Shown in pieces: positions 46,661 to 58,941 of a stretch of 64,000 bases of DNA (its first letter is position 1; each line of letters opens with the position of its first letter). Both the position numbers and the translations under genes were made by a program. The stretch lies in contig NC_081542.1 of NCBI RefSeq assembly GCF_901000735.1, positions 40,281,321 through 40,345,320 on the forward strand, in the 5' to 3' direction. The notes beneath the pieces were generated by a model that saw nothing but the letters and a program-made list of their open reading frames with translations, did not search any database and was not told the origin of the DNA. Source of the DNA: Corylus avellana (taxonomy: Eukaryota; Streptophyta; Magnoliopsida; Fagales; Betulaceae).

Positions 46661-47104
46661 ATCTACATCACTTATAGTAATTCTACAAAAAAGACCACAA
46701 GCCCTAAGTCAGAGGTACACGTATTACATCCTCTTACTCTTACTTCAGCCCCCTACTAAGAGATAACCCTATTCACTTAGGTGTCAAAGTGTCTCCCACC
46801 AGTATTTACAATAAGTCATCCATGTGTCTTTGTTTTGCAAGAACCCTTGACCGGATTAAAGGGGGGTAGTGAACCAAATCAAAAAAATTCATTGTCATGC
46901 ATGGTGCTTGTTTATAAAACAAAGGCTAAGAGTTACAGTCTAAGAACTAACTATCCTTTAATTAATTATAGACTCCCTTACATTTTCATTTACCAATTTG
47001 TTTTAGCATAACAATAAGAAACAAATGGTATTAGGATTAATTGTTCAATACTAAAATGTGCTAACAATGTACATTAATGGAATCTCTAAATTTTGGTATA
47101 ACAG

Positions 47105-49359
47105 CTGAAGAATTCATTAGAGAGAAAAAGGTGAAAGTGATTATTGGCATGCACACATGGCAGGAAGCCGCTGTAGTAGCTGATGTTGGAAGGCAAGCTC
47201 ATGTTCCAGTCATTTCGTTTGCAGCACCAGCTATCAACCCACCCAAAACGTCACTTTGTTGGCCTTATTTGATACAAATGGCTAAAAATGGTTCTGAGCA
47301 AATAAAGTGTATTGCAGATATTGTTCAGGCCTACAATTGGCAAAGGGTCATAGCCATTTATGAAGATGAACCATATGGTGGTGATTCCGGCAAGCTAGCA
47401 GTTTTATCTGAGACTCTCAGAAATGTTGGTTCGGAAATTGAGTACCGTTTGGTTCTCCCACCACATTCTTTGGTGTCCGACCCGGAACATGTTGTCCATG
47501 AAGAGCTGGATAAGCTCCTGAACAAAACAAAGTGTCGGGTTTTCATAGTTCTTCAGTCATCATTAGAGATGGCGACTCATTTGTTCAGAGAAGCCAAGCA
47601 GATGGGACTCGTAGGAAATGACTCAGCTTGGATTATTGCAGACAACATTGCAGATTTGCTGCAATCTGTTAATGACCCTGTTATATCCTCCATGGAAGGT
47701 GCATTAGGAATCAAGACTAACTACTATTCTGAGGATCACCATTTTCATTCACACTTTCAGAAAGTTTTCAGAAGTGAATATCCGGAGGAAAATAACTCCG
47801 ACCCTGGAATTTATGCCCTGCGAGCATACGACAGCATTGGAATTGTTATACAAGCGATAAAGAAAACGGCAAGTAACATTACTAGTACTCCAAAGATGTT
47901 GTTAGAGAATATGTTGTCAAGCAATTTCTCTGGTTTAACTGGAAAAATACATTTTGAAGCAGGCCAGCTCACAGACACTAATAATACATTGACGATTATT
48001 AATGTTGCTGAGAACAATGGGAAGGGATACGAGGAAATAGGTCTTTGGACACCAGAGCTTGGTTTCAGAAAAAGTGAAGAGAAAAATGGAAGTGAAAATG
48101 TTTTTAACACCCTGAAAACTTTGGCCGGCCGTCAAGTAATTTGGCCTGGGCACTTAAACCGGACTCCGAAAGGTTGGGAAATGCCTACTTCTGCAAAGCC
48201 ACTGAAAATTGGCGTCCCGGGAAGAGCAACATTTGAGAAGTTTGTGAAGGTTGAGTATGGGGAGAAACAGAACAAATATGATGGTTTCTGCATTCAAATT
48301 TTCTTGAAGGTGAAAGAGCTCTTAGGGTATGATTTGGCTTTTGAATTTGAGGCGTACAATGGCTCCTACACTGAGCTAGTTCAACATGTCTATGACAAGG
48401 TAATAACTTTAATTTCTAGAACTCCTTTAAATTACTTTTGGTAAAATCGCAATTTGACTTTTAAAATTGTTGTTCGACCTTTAAAATCCTACTTTTTTAA
48501 TAAAGACACGCTTCCTTACCGGTTTAAATATGTAGATATTTTCATGTTTTCAAATTGCTATTGCGGTGTCGAACAAGATACTTTTCTCAATTTTGTTTAC
48601 AAACGTATTTTTGGCATGTATAATTATATCCCACCCATTTGTATTGTGTTTTAAGTACCAGCTGAACATGCCCAAGTAGAATAATCGTAGTTGGTTAACT
48701 TTAACTTGGTGAAACTTTTTTCCTTTATTTTTTTCTCTTTTACAATTATTTGCTCTAACTAGGATTTATATATATGCATGGCTGTGATGTGGGTGAAAAT
48801 ATCACAATAAAAAAGACTTATGATGCTGTGATCGGCGACGTGACTATACTTGCCAATCGGTTGCAATATGCGGATTTTACACTTCCGTATGCTGAGTCTG
48901 GTTTGGCGATAATAGTTCCAGCAAAACCAGAAGGGTCACTATTGACGTTTACCGAGCCTTTCAACTGGAGCATGTGGGCGGTGACTGGTGCCCTCTTGCT
49001 GTACACAATGATCATTGTTTGGCTCCTTGAGCGCAAATCCAATCCCGAATTTGGTGGCACATGGAAGAATCAGATTAGCACTGCACTTTGGTTTACCTTC
49101 TCTTCTCTATTCTTTGCTCATAGTAAGTATCAATATACAGAAAATTCTCTCATCATTTCTCTCTCAACACCTTCTAGTTTTCAAATTCGAGTATCTCTCT
49201 TGCTAGAATACAAACTTTGAAGACATTCTCGTTTGATTTGTTATAACTCAGACTCTGTTTCTAACAACGTAAAATACTTTCCGTCGAAAAATATTTTATT
49301 AAAAAATGATTTCTTGAAAAACATTTTACGGTGTACGTTTCACGTGTACGGAAGATCAC

Positions 49360-49413
<54 letters not shown>

Positions 49414-50783
49414 CATATTAAACTCTAAATTACGAAAATGTCCAGGTCTTAAGCTGTGCGAACCGAGTCCCGCAAAGACCCCACTGCGCCTCACCCGGGA
49501 CCCGCCCGAACCCCGTGTAGACCCTATCAGGACTCCGTTAGGATCAGCCCGGGGCCCTGGCAGGACCCACCCAAGACCCGACATTGACATTTTTGTAATT
49601 TAGTGTTTAAAAGTCTCGACTGGGTCCTGGGCGGGTCTTGTCAATGTCTGTCAATTTGAGAATGAAATGCTCAAAGTCGGAAAATGATTTACGGTTTGGA
49701 AAATAGTTTTGAAAACTATAAACCATTTTCCGAAAATTAAATAAGAATTTCCGGTCAAAAAGAAAATATTTTCCATTGACTAGTATTTTACGTCGCACCA
49801 AACACCCGAAAATACAGAAAACATTTTCCGTAAATCATTTTACGACGAAACAAAAAGAGCCTTAATGCATACCAATTCGCCAGAGTTTTGACTCAATAAT
49901 GAACCTTAAGAACATTTCATTTTTTTCTGTTTTCTGTTTCTGTTATTACAGAAACATTGGTTTACATAGGATTTGAAAGCACTCATAATACCAGAAAAGT
50001 TCATTTTGCAGGGGAGAAAGTCCACAACAACTTAACACGTATGGTTGTTGCAGTGTGGCTCTTTTTGGTGTTGATCCTAACCTCGAGCTACACTGCTAGT
50101 CTATCTTCATTCCTCACAGTACAACAACTGCAACCAAATGTTACAGATATTGAGTGGTTGAAGAACAACAACTTGAAAGTTGGCTGTGATTGCGATTCGT
50201 TCGTATATAAATACTTGCAGAATGTGCTTAACTTCAAGCCGGAGAATATCGTGAATGTCAGCAGTCAAGACAGCTACCCAAAGGAATTCGAAAGCAACAA
50301 TATATCTGCTGCCTTTCTTGAACTCCCGTATGAGAAAGTTTTCCTCGATAAGTATTGCAAGGGATTCATTAGCACCATACGTGCCGCCAGATTTGGAGGA
50401 TTGGGCTTTGTGAGTTGTTTTTGTTTTTGCCTTTTTCTTTTCCATCTATGCATTTTTGTTTGAGTTTTCACCCTTTAGAAATCTTCTTTTGCTCCCCCAT
50501 TCAGGCCTTCCAAAAGGGCTCGCCATTTGCCAGGGACTTTTCTGTAGCCATTCTAAAGCTATCGGAGACGGGGGATTTGAAGGCTCTGCAAGAGATATGG
50601 TTGACTCCCTCGCATAAGTGCTCACCCAACATAACTTTCAGCGAACCTCAACGATTGACCTTCCAGAGCTTTGAGGTTCTCTATCTACTATCTGTTGCCA
50701 CCTCTACCATTTGTCTTGTACTGTCGGTAATATGTCATCGGCGGCAACATCAAGTTGACATCAAGTTGACTCTGAAGGCCTAA
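47105..50783 (+). CDS. Glutamate receptor-like gene 1, exons 2-5
   Basis: Exons are 47,105-48,399, 48,816-49,122, 50,012-50,409 and 50,505-50,783, all GT-AG. With exon 1 they give a continuous reading of 856 residues. Exon 2 completes the amino-terminal domain ([15 protein letters not shown]) and begins the ligand-binding domain ([17 protein letters not shown]). Exon 3 has [15 protein letters not shown] and the first membrane/pore segments ([15 protein letters not shown]). Exon 4 has the channel motif [18 protein letters not shown] and the second ligand-binding half. Exon 5 has the last helix ([20 protein letters not shown]). It looks like plant GLR clade II. The tail is about 50 residues shorter than in gene 2: an insertion after TATGTCATC and a CGA-to-TAA type change produce an early stop. 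Residue C in GCDCDSF replaces G seen in gene 2. Intron 3 carries a MITE. The product would be a Ca2+-permeable amino-acid-gated channel. Confidence 0.85.
49251..49861. mobile_element. TIR element carrying a minisatellite, in GLR gene 1 intron 3
   Basis: The left end is GACTCTGTTTCTAACAACGT. The right end is ACGACGAAACAAAAAGAGCC, its imperfect inverse. Modules rich in AAAATATTTTCC lie inside both ends. A short GACCCGCCC/GGGTCCTGGGCGGG array (about 49,490-49,640) and an (AT)n run (49,361-49,408) occupy the middle. The pseudogene intron at 7698-8783 lacks it. Confidence 0.7.
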
Positions 50784-51013
50784 ACGTTACTTCGGGGAAT
50801 GAGAGCATTTGGAAGATGGTTAGACTCGTAAGATACTTGAGCATCAAGAATCCACAAAGAACTCCAGCTTTGGCAGACACAGATGACAGCTTATTCCAGA
50901 AAATAGCTAAACTTGTAAAATACTTCTATGTCAAGAACCAAAGAAGCGCTCGAACTCGGGCAAATACATTGGGTACGAATGAGACATGTTAGATGAAATG
51001 AATACTCATCGAG

Positions 51014-51113
51014 NNNNNNNNNNNNNNNNNNNNNNNNNNNNNNNNNNNNNNNNNNNNNNNNNNNNNNNNNNNNNNNNNNNNNNNNNNNNNNNNNNNNNNN
51101 NNNNNNNNNNNNN
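51014..51113. other. 100-N scaffold gap
   Basis: Exactly 100 N, just downstream of GLR gene 1. Confidence 0.99.
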
Positions 51114-51804
51114 TAAATTTAATCACTTATTTAATACTTTAACCGAGTGGACTAACTGTCGAATGCAGATTTCATACTTTTAAGATGAGGAACAATAGAA
51201 TCTGTCAAAATGATGATAAAGCGATCGAAACTCATAATAGAAACCAACTAATTAAAGTCAACGGTGTCAAATAAAAAAAACATATAAAATATAAAAGAAA
51301 CAAATAATGATAGAATCAAGATGCAAAATATTAAGGGTAATGAAAGAAAAGAAAAGGAGGAAAAAGAAATACAAAAAGAAGGCGGCACAATAGGGTTTTA
51401 AACATTGTATGTCATTTTTTTTTCTAAGCCCTTGTATAACATGTCGCCTTCAATTCTCTCGTTTTTTTTTTCTTAGAGCCTTTAACATTCTTTTGACCCC
51501 TTTTTTTTTAGGGTGGTCCGGCATGCATGTTCTTAAATCATTTTACAGTGCAAAATTTGTTTTATTGTATATTACCGTGTTCATGTATCTTATTAATATT
51601 TTTAAGTTAACAACTAGTAAGTTATGACTTATGAGAAATTATTTTTTCAACTATCTCTATATAGTGAATGAGTAAATTTATCATTGAATTTTTGTGGAAT
51701 TTACATGAGTTCATAAATTCAATAGTAGATCTATTAGATTTGAAAAAGAAAATAGTTGAAAGAATGATGTATATAATGTCTCTTAAGTTATAAACACAAC
51801 TTAC

Positions 51805-52096
51805 CGATTGAAGCTGCAGTAGCTACTCTAAGGGCGTCCGGGAAATGGAGAAGCACTTTGTGAGTCTTCGAAGTATTAATGTTGTAGTTTTGAGCTGCGA
51901 TTCCCATGGCTGTTTTCTCTTCTTTGCCCATACGGGTTTTAACATCAATGATAACACCTATACCCGTAACTTCCTTATTGTTTGCTTCAGCTCCATGGAA
52001 GAAGATCACAGCCGCAAGAAGAACAAATATCAGTGTAGGGAAGAGCAACGGAGCTCTCGGAGCCGAGCTAATTACTTGCATCTGACGGTACAGCAT
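51805..52096 (-). CDS. Glutamate receptor-like exon 1, second copy (inverted)
   Basis: 292 nt, the same length and donor phase as exon 1 at 37,976-38,267. It encodes the same signal peptide and IGVIIDVKTRMGKEEKTAM opening, with a few substitutions (APLLF for VRLLF, INT for SNT, TAA for TVA in the last part). It has no compatible exon 2 downstream on the minus strand. If the contig is reversed it would serve the exons at 58,942-62,748, giving a 907-residue protein. Confidence 0.75.
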
Positions 52097-54169
52097 AGGG
52101 TAGATGAGACGTCGAAACTGCTTTGGCTTTAGTAATAGATCAGACAACCTTTGAACATCTTATATGTGCATCATCCCAGCTCAACATATATAAGAAAAGT
52201 ATTTGCATCATCTGAGAATGAAGAAAACGCGTTATCTGGAAGAATATGAGTGTGGAATATTTCTTCTTTGACTTTGTCTTGTATGGAGTTGAATTTTCTT
52301 GGCAATGATCGAGTGAAGATTCACCACCGTTAATTAGTGATCGTTATAGTGAAAGTCTCCAAACGTCTGTTTGGATATTTAACAAGGATTAGACATTTGA
52401 GAAAGTTCGATTTTGGAAGGGTATACGCTGTACGTGATTCTTCCAGGAAAGACACCTTTGAAAGCCCAGCGGAAATAGAGACCTCAAATTCCATCAATGG
52501 TTGTGTGTCAAATAATCCAGCCCCAATTGGATTTACTTGTGGTTTATCTCCAGCCAGAGGTGGAGGGAGGGGAGGTCGGGAAGGGGGCACATGCCCCCGA
52601 GCCAATAAAAAAAAATAAAAATTCCTTGTATAAATTTTTCTCCGCCCTCGTTTGCCCACCCTTCGATGTACTGGAATCATTTTCTAAGAGGACTGGCAGT
52701 CCATAACACGTTTGATTTATGCTTCGTCATTGTTTATGTCTTCTAGCTAGTTTTTATCACTGTTTCAAATTCAGAGCATTAGGGATTTGATGCAAGCCAG
52801 TTTTATCCATTTTGGTTAAATTCACACATGATGAGTTTTACTAAAAATATTAAATTCGCACTCGATTTTTGGATAATGGATTTGAGCCCCTTGGTGGTAT
52901 TGGAAAGCTAATTTAAAGATATACAAAGTTATGTTTCACGAGGTTTGGCTAATTCCAATGTTTACTAAGTCAAAATGGGCTGTAAATGGAAGATTGAAAA
53001 GCTGGACGGAAATAAAGCTAATAATCCAATAAGGAAAGACTTGAGTGCTCAATTGGGGACTTTAATGAAGATTTTATTCCAACAAATCAAATAATCCAGC
53101 AATAAAATATATTTTATTTTATTATTTACGTTATTTTTTTAAAAAATCATAATTTAAATAACGTAAATAATAAAATTAGCCAAACTTTGTGAAACATGAC
53201 TTTGTATATCTTTGAATTAGCTTTTCAACACGGTTTTGACCTAGTAAACATTGGAATTAGCCAAATCTTATGAAACATGACTTTGTATATCTTTGAATTA
53301 GGTATGCTGTATGTATAACAATAAGCAAACTTTGAGCAAAAGTAAACCTAAGCTTATTATGGAAATTTCTAGAATAATAAAGGGAAAAGGGGAAAATCCA
53401 CTTTACCCCCTGAAGTTTCAGGGGTTTTTCAATTCGAACCCTAAAGTTTAAAAATTGGCAATGTATCCCCTCAATGTTTTAAAAATTTTCAATTTAAACC
53501 TTCCGTTACTAATTTCTGTTAAATTGTACGAATTTTTTTTTAAAAAAACCTGAGGGTAATTACGTAATTTTAGAGATTTTCATCCAATTTGACAGAAATT
53601 AGTAACAGAAGGTTTAAATTGAAAATTTTTGAAATTTCCCTTTATTAATAAGCTTAGGTTCACTTTTGCTCAAAGTTTGCCTATTGTTATAAATATAGCA
53701 TACCTAATTTGTAAGACATGTGTATGTATTTTGATCAGTTTATCAATATGCAACACTCTTGAGTGATTTTTTGTCCCTTTTTTCCTTAATTTCTTTATAA
53801 AATTTTAGTTTAAGTAGAGTTATAATCTATTGATGTTTGTTATTAGAACCCACCACGCCACCTTTCATATCATGACCGCTGAAGGAAGAAGACACTGCTA
53901 TGAATAAATATCAGTTTAATTAGTACCTTTAGGAGTGTTAAGAAAATGCTGCGTCTTATTTAATACAAACGGTACGCTTTTCTATAGCAAATTGCGTCTA
54001 ATTTAAGCAACACTGAGACACACTACGCGTAAACTTGACAAAACTCAAAGTCTGACACCGTGAAATTAAAGGGAAAAAAAAACACATATCCACTTGACGC
54101 AAGAGGGAGGCTGACACCGTGACAGTAAGTTTGAAGTTATGTGAGATTTTTTTTTTTTTTTTTTAATGT

Positions 54170-55280
54170 TTCGGCGTAAAATGTTTTTTGTCATAAAATA
54201 TTTCAGGAAAGTCATTTTACAGGAAAATATTTTACAATGAAAATATTTCCGGCGTTTGGCGCATGCACTGAAAATCACAAATAGTTTTTATATTCACAAC
54301 ATAAATACTAATATACAATAATTTTAAAAATAAAATATAAAAATACCCACTCAGGATTTGACTAGGACCCGCCCCGTACTTGACTAGGATCCGCCCGCCG
54401 GGAGCTGCTTAGGACCTCGTCGAGAGTTGCCCGGGACTTGACTAGGACTCACCTAGGACCCGACCATGGCCCGATCAGACTTACTTGAGACCTTCCCTAG
54501 ACTTGACCTAGACTTGATTGGGACTCGCCTTGGACCTGCCTAAGACTCACTGAAATTGACCGGGACCTAACTAGGACCCGACTGAGCAGGTCTCGGGCAG
54601 GTCCCAAGCAAGTTCCGGCGGGGTCCCAATCAAGTCCCGGGCAGGTCCCGGTCGAGGCCCAAGATGGTCCTAGGCAGGTCCCGGGCGGGTTCCAGGCAGG
54701 TCCGGTCAAGTCCTGGGTAGGTCCCAATCAGGTCTCGAGTGGGTCAAGGGCAAATCTCGGGTGGGTCCGGTCAGGTCCCGTGTGGGTCCTAGGCAGGTCC
54801 GGTCGGGTCTTAGGCGGGTTTCAGTGAGGTCTCAGTGGGCTCCGGGCGGGTCTCGAGCAGGTTCTGGTCAAGTCCCGGGCAGGTCCCGGTGAGGTCTAGG
54901 CGAAGTCCCGGGTAGGTCCCGGGCGATTCCTGGGCGAGTCCCGTGCAGGTCCCATGCAGGTCCGGTCGGGTCTTAGGTGGGTCTCTGTCGCAGGGTCTCG
55001 AGCGGGTCCAAGTCAGGTCCCGGCGAGGTCCCGGGCGGGTCTCGGTGAGGTCCTCGGGCGGGTCCTGAGCAGGTCCTAGTCAAGTCCTAGGTGGGTCTCG
55101 GGCAGGACCCAGGCGGGTCCTGGTCAAGTCTTGGTGAGGTCCCGGGGAGGTCCAAGGGAGGTCCCGGGTGGGATCCCGGTCAGGTCTTGGGCGGGTGCCG
55201 GCTACGTCTCGGCGAGGTCTCGGTCAGGTCCCGGGGAGGTCCCAAGCGGGGTCTTGGTTAGGTCTCGGTCAGGTAATGCC
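54170..55280. repeat. Second copy of the minisatellite with orientation switch
   Basis: Inverted counterpart of 34,880-35,850. It has a terminal module ACATTTTACG-type at the left, GGGACTTGACT units to about 54,585, then complementary-orientation units to 55,275. Confidence 0.85.
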
Positions 55281-55439
55281 TTATCTGCATTACCTGCAAA
55301 TGAGTTGTAAAGCAATGATAATCAATAAAAAATCCAAAACACAGATATACAGTGATGCAAATATACATTAGTTATAAAATAAACCATGGGAACAATGCGT
55401 TTCTAACTTAGACTTTTGTGGAAACACAATTTTAACCGT

Positions 55440-57265
55440 TAAAGTGATCGATACGGGCTATAGTCATGTTAACCAAAGAATAACAAAAACAACAGAAATA
55501 TATCATTACCTCTGTCGGGCGTGGATCCAGAGGTCGACACGAGCATGGCCTCAAGCTGGCAGAAACGGGCCTCAAAGATGGCATCTTTCTCTACTATCTG
55601 AGCTTTTTGTTCTTCAATCTGTTTGACAATCTCATCCATCGCACGTTTTTGTTATGTTCGCTCCTCTTCAAGTTCTCTAATCCTATCCGTCATTTGTGAG
55701 AACAAGGAGTTCCCAGGGTTCTGCGATTGCGCCTGGGATGGTGTATAGTACGAATGTATGCTACCCTGCACCGGTAGAACATTCGAACCCACTTGTCGGA
55801 CCTTGCCAGGATACTCAGGCTTATTTCCGTCCACCTGAGCATACGCGTGATTCGGTGTCCACCGTACCATCCCTTCAGTCACGCTCAACGTCAATGCTGG
55901 GTCAGTGGGTATCAATTCCTTCATCCTCTCCTGTACGTTAAACAGCAAGTTAGTATCTCATATAAAGAAGGTTAATCATAAATAATTTATCAAAATATAT
56001 ATCGGTGAGTACTTACACATCTCTCCCTGACCACATCATTTGGATAGTCACCATCCTTCTTCTTGTGTGTCGAGATGTAAGTTTGCGCTCGAGTAGGAGT
56101 AGTGCCCAAAGATAAGGTCTGCATAAAAAAAAATATCAAAAAAATAAAAATAAATAAACATACAGTTAGATACGTATATATATCTATATATATGCGGTAA
56201 ATAAGACAAATACCTCTTCATGTGTCGCCCTAGCAAAGCTCATCGACCCAATGTAGTGAGGTGTGTTGTTTTTTGCTAGCAATGCCTTCATATAAGCAGT
56301 ATACTCCTACACAAATACTATTCTTAATATGTCAGCCCTAACACAATTACAATTAATGAAACTACACTCGTGACCTACCCGATTCTTCGGGTCGCACCAT
56401 TTATCTAACAACACATCCAAGTAATAGGCGTTGTATTTCGAAACGACATCTTGACCTATTCTCGCCTTCACGGTGTCAGGAGTATCGCCTCGCTGAATTT
56501 TTTATCGCAACTTTCACTGAGTGTCTCCTACTCTTCAGCTTCATGCCCATATCTCGGAACGCATCCTTTTTTCTAGCATCGAGATTGTACTCAGACGGGA
56601 TGTAGAAGTTTGCCTGCACAAGTTAAAAAAGTAAGGCGTATAATTCGTGCATTAACAGTGTTTGGCATAATGAAATACACATGCTAAAATATAACAGAGA
56701 GTTTAACCATACCATCAAGGCGTTCCATATATCTTCCTTCATACGGGGCGGTACCTCCGTCTAGTCGTCCCGTAATCTAACATAATTTCCACTCCTTATG
56801 ATATTGTCGGTTGTCCTTCGGAATTTCAACCCACTAAATCCTACGAGCTGCTACGCTCTATTGTACTCACACACGACCTTTTGCCTGTTGGGGACATCCC
56901 ACGTCTTGTTCAATGGTTTAATGGTCACACTTGAATGTGGGTGCACCCATCTCGATCGATGCCTAACACATTAATAATTACTGATGTTAATTATTTGGAA
57001 TTCAATATCAACTACATAACTTATATATGCGGGGGGAATAACTGCTCTACATGGCCATGTGAACATATCCCTAACTCGCTCATCGTAGACAGCGAAGTAA
57101 GCGTATGATACTCTCGGTCTGTGTCGTATGGAGACGACTGAGATTGATACCCCATTTGGGTCTACCCTTCCACATGCTCTAGAAGTACTAGTCTATACCT
57201 CTGGTCGTCTACCTGTGGGAACCTCCATTGTCTACTCTTCCTCCTGGTACTCATATCTACCTGTG
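55440..57265 (-). pseudogene. En/Spm transposase remnant, second copy
   Basis: Minus-strand counterpart of 32,903-34,720, with the same broken frames and small differences. The piece 55,652-55,948 encodes ERMKELIPTDPALTLSVTEG. Confidence 0.65.
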
Positions 57266-57349
57266 AAACACATCATGCACCCAATTAATTATGTATACAA
57301 TAGATAAAACATGCACCACATATATAATTTTATTTTTTTGGACCATATA

Positions 57350-57960
57350 TGATTATATTTGATCTAAGTCTGGTCGGATGTAGTCAATGTCATCCTGCGG
57401 ATCCACTTCATTATTGCTGGTCAATATGAGTGGCTTACACTCGTGGTAGTTGGCACATTCATCATCAGGACCTTCACCCTGACCGTATATGTTTCTAGGT
57501 TTAGTCCTTACAACACAAGCCCAATCAGAGTCCATTTCATCTTCAACTTAAAAGACTTGGTCAACTTGTGACGTTAGCACATACGGCTCATCAGTAATTT
57601 GCTGGCCCCAGTGGACAAGTTTTTTGAAGCTGACAAGCATCATGCCATACTTGTCTACCTTGTACCCCCTGTTCCTCGTTTTGTCCGCCCAATCACACTT
57701 GAACAGAACGTACTTGGTCCTGTCGAACTACTCCACCTCAATTACTTCTGTTAACTTCCCGTAATACGTTTCACCATCAACAGTCGGCACGCACACGCCG
57801 TTGTTCTACGTTCTCTTTCTGGCATCGAATGCAAGAGAGCGAAAGAGCTTCCCGTTAACTACATATCTGTTATATCTGGTAGCTGTCTCCTTCGGCCCTC
57901 TACAATGCATTACCAGTTTGTCACCTATTTTCTTCCTACGTCGATCGTCCAATCGATCGG
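57350..57960 (-). pseudogene. DUF4216-like remnant, second copy
   Basis: Counterpart of 32,200-32,812. The same in-frame stops are present, and DSDWACVVRTKPRN is retained near 57,490-57,535. Confidence 0.75.
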
Positions 57961-58172
57961 CCTATGAGTATATTATGTACAATTGACCATAAAGAAGTTA
58001 GTTTTGTTAGTTGTTATGAACCATAAGTAAATATAATCAGACTGTAATAGTTAAACTTCACGGTAGTCTTACGTAGTCAACGTACTAATTGTAAAACAAC
58101 TCATAATGTTGGGTTTTCAACTAATCCTCTGTCGTTCGCCCCCTATCGCATGATTGCCTAAGTGTATCCATG

Positions 58173-58272
58173 NNNNNNNNNNNNNNNNNNNNNNNNNNNN
58201 NNNNNNNNNNNNNNNNNNNNNNNNNNNNNNNNNNNNNNNNNNNNNNNNNNNNNNNNNNNNNNNNNNNNNNNN
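58173..58272. other. 100-N scaffold gap
   Basis: Exactly 100 N, between the inverted contig and the second GLR exon block. Confidence 0.99.
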
Positions 58273-58941
58273 GGCATCAAATGGATGCCTTGATAATTAC
58301 TATGGACAACTCCTGGGAGTGTCCTGTTCGCTTGACCATTTGAACGGACTATCGAACGGAGGTTCCTACGACTGTTTTGATCACTCCTTATCACGAGTTT
58401 GTCCTCTCGTCTTGATTCCTCTAGCTGGCACAGTTCCTTGGTCCCCCTTCACACTTGCATATGCTACAATCTTCCTCACGAATTCCCAAGCACTTTGATC
58501 TACATCACTTATAGTAATTCTACAAAAAAGACCACAAGCCCTAAGTCAGAGGTACACACATTACATCCTCTTACTCTTACTTCAGCCCCCTACTAAGAGA
58601 TAACCCTATTCACTTAGGTGTCAAAGTGTCTCCCACCAGTATTTACAATAAGTCATCCATGTGTCTTTGTTTTGCAAGAACCCTTGACCGGATTAAAGGG
58701 AGGTAGTGAACCAAATCAAAAAAATTCATTGTCATGCATGGTGCTTGTTTATAAAACAAAGGCTAAGAGTTACAGTCTAAGAACTAACTATCCTTTAATT
58801 AATTATAGACTCCCTTACATTTTCATTTACCAATTTGTTTTAGCATAACAATAAGAAACAAATTGTATTAGGATTAATTGTTCAATACTAAAATGTGCTA
58901 ACAATGTACATTAATGGAATCTCTAAATTTTGGTATAACAG

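Larger units (their letters stand above)
51114..58172 (-). repeat. Whole contig inverted relative to 31,985-38,957
   Basis: The first bases correspond to the complement of 38,957 and the last to 31,985. The order between is fully collinear: GLR exon 1, fold-back MITEs, minisatellite, transposase and DUF4216 remnants. Small indels and substitutions are scattered. Both ends coincide with N gaps. Confidence 0.9.

Noticed and set aside
47811..48153. Minus-strand frames opposite GLR exon 2 (repeated at 59,648-59,990)
   Set aside because: Shadow frames of a clearly conserved plus-strand receptor exon.
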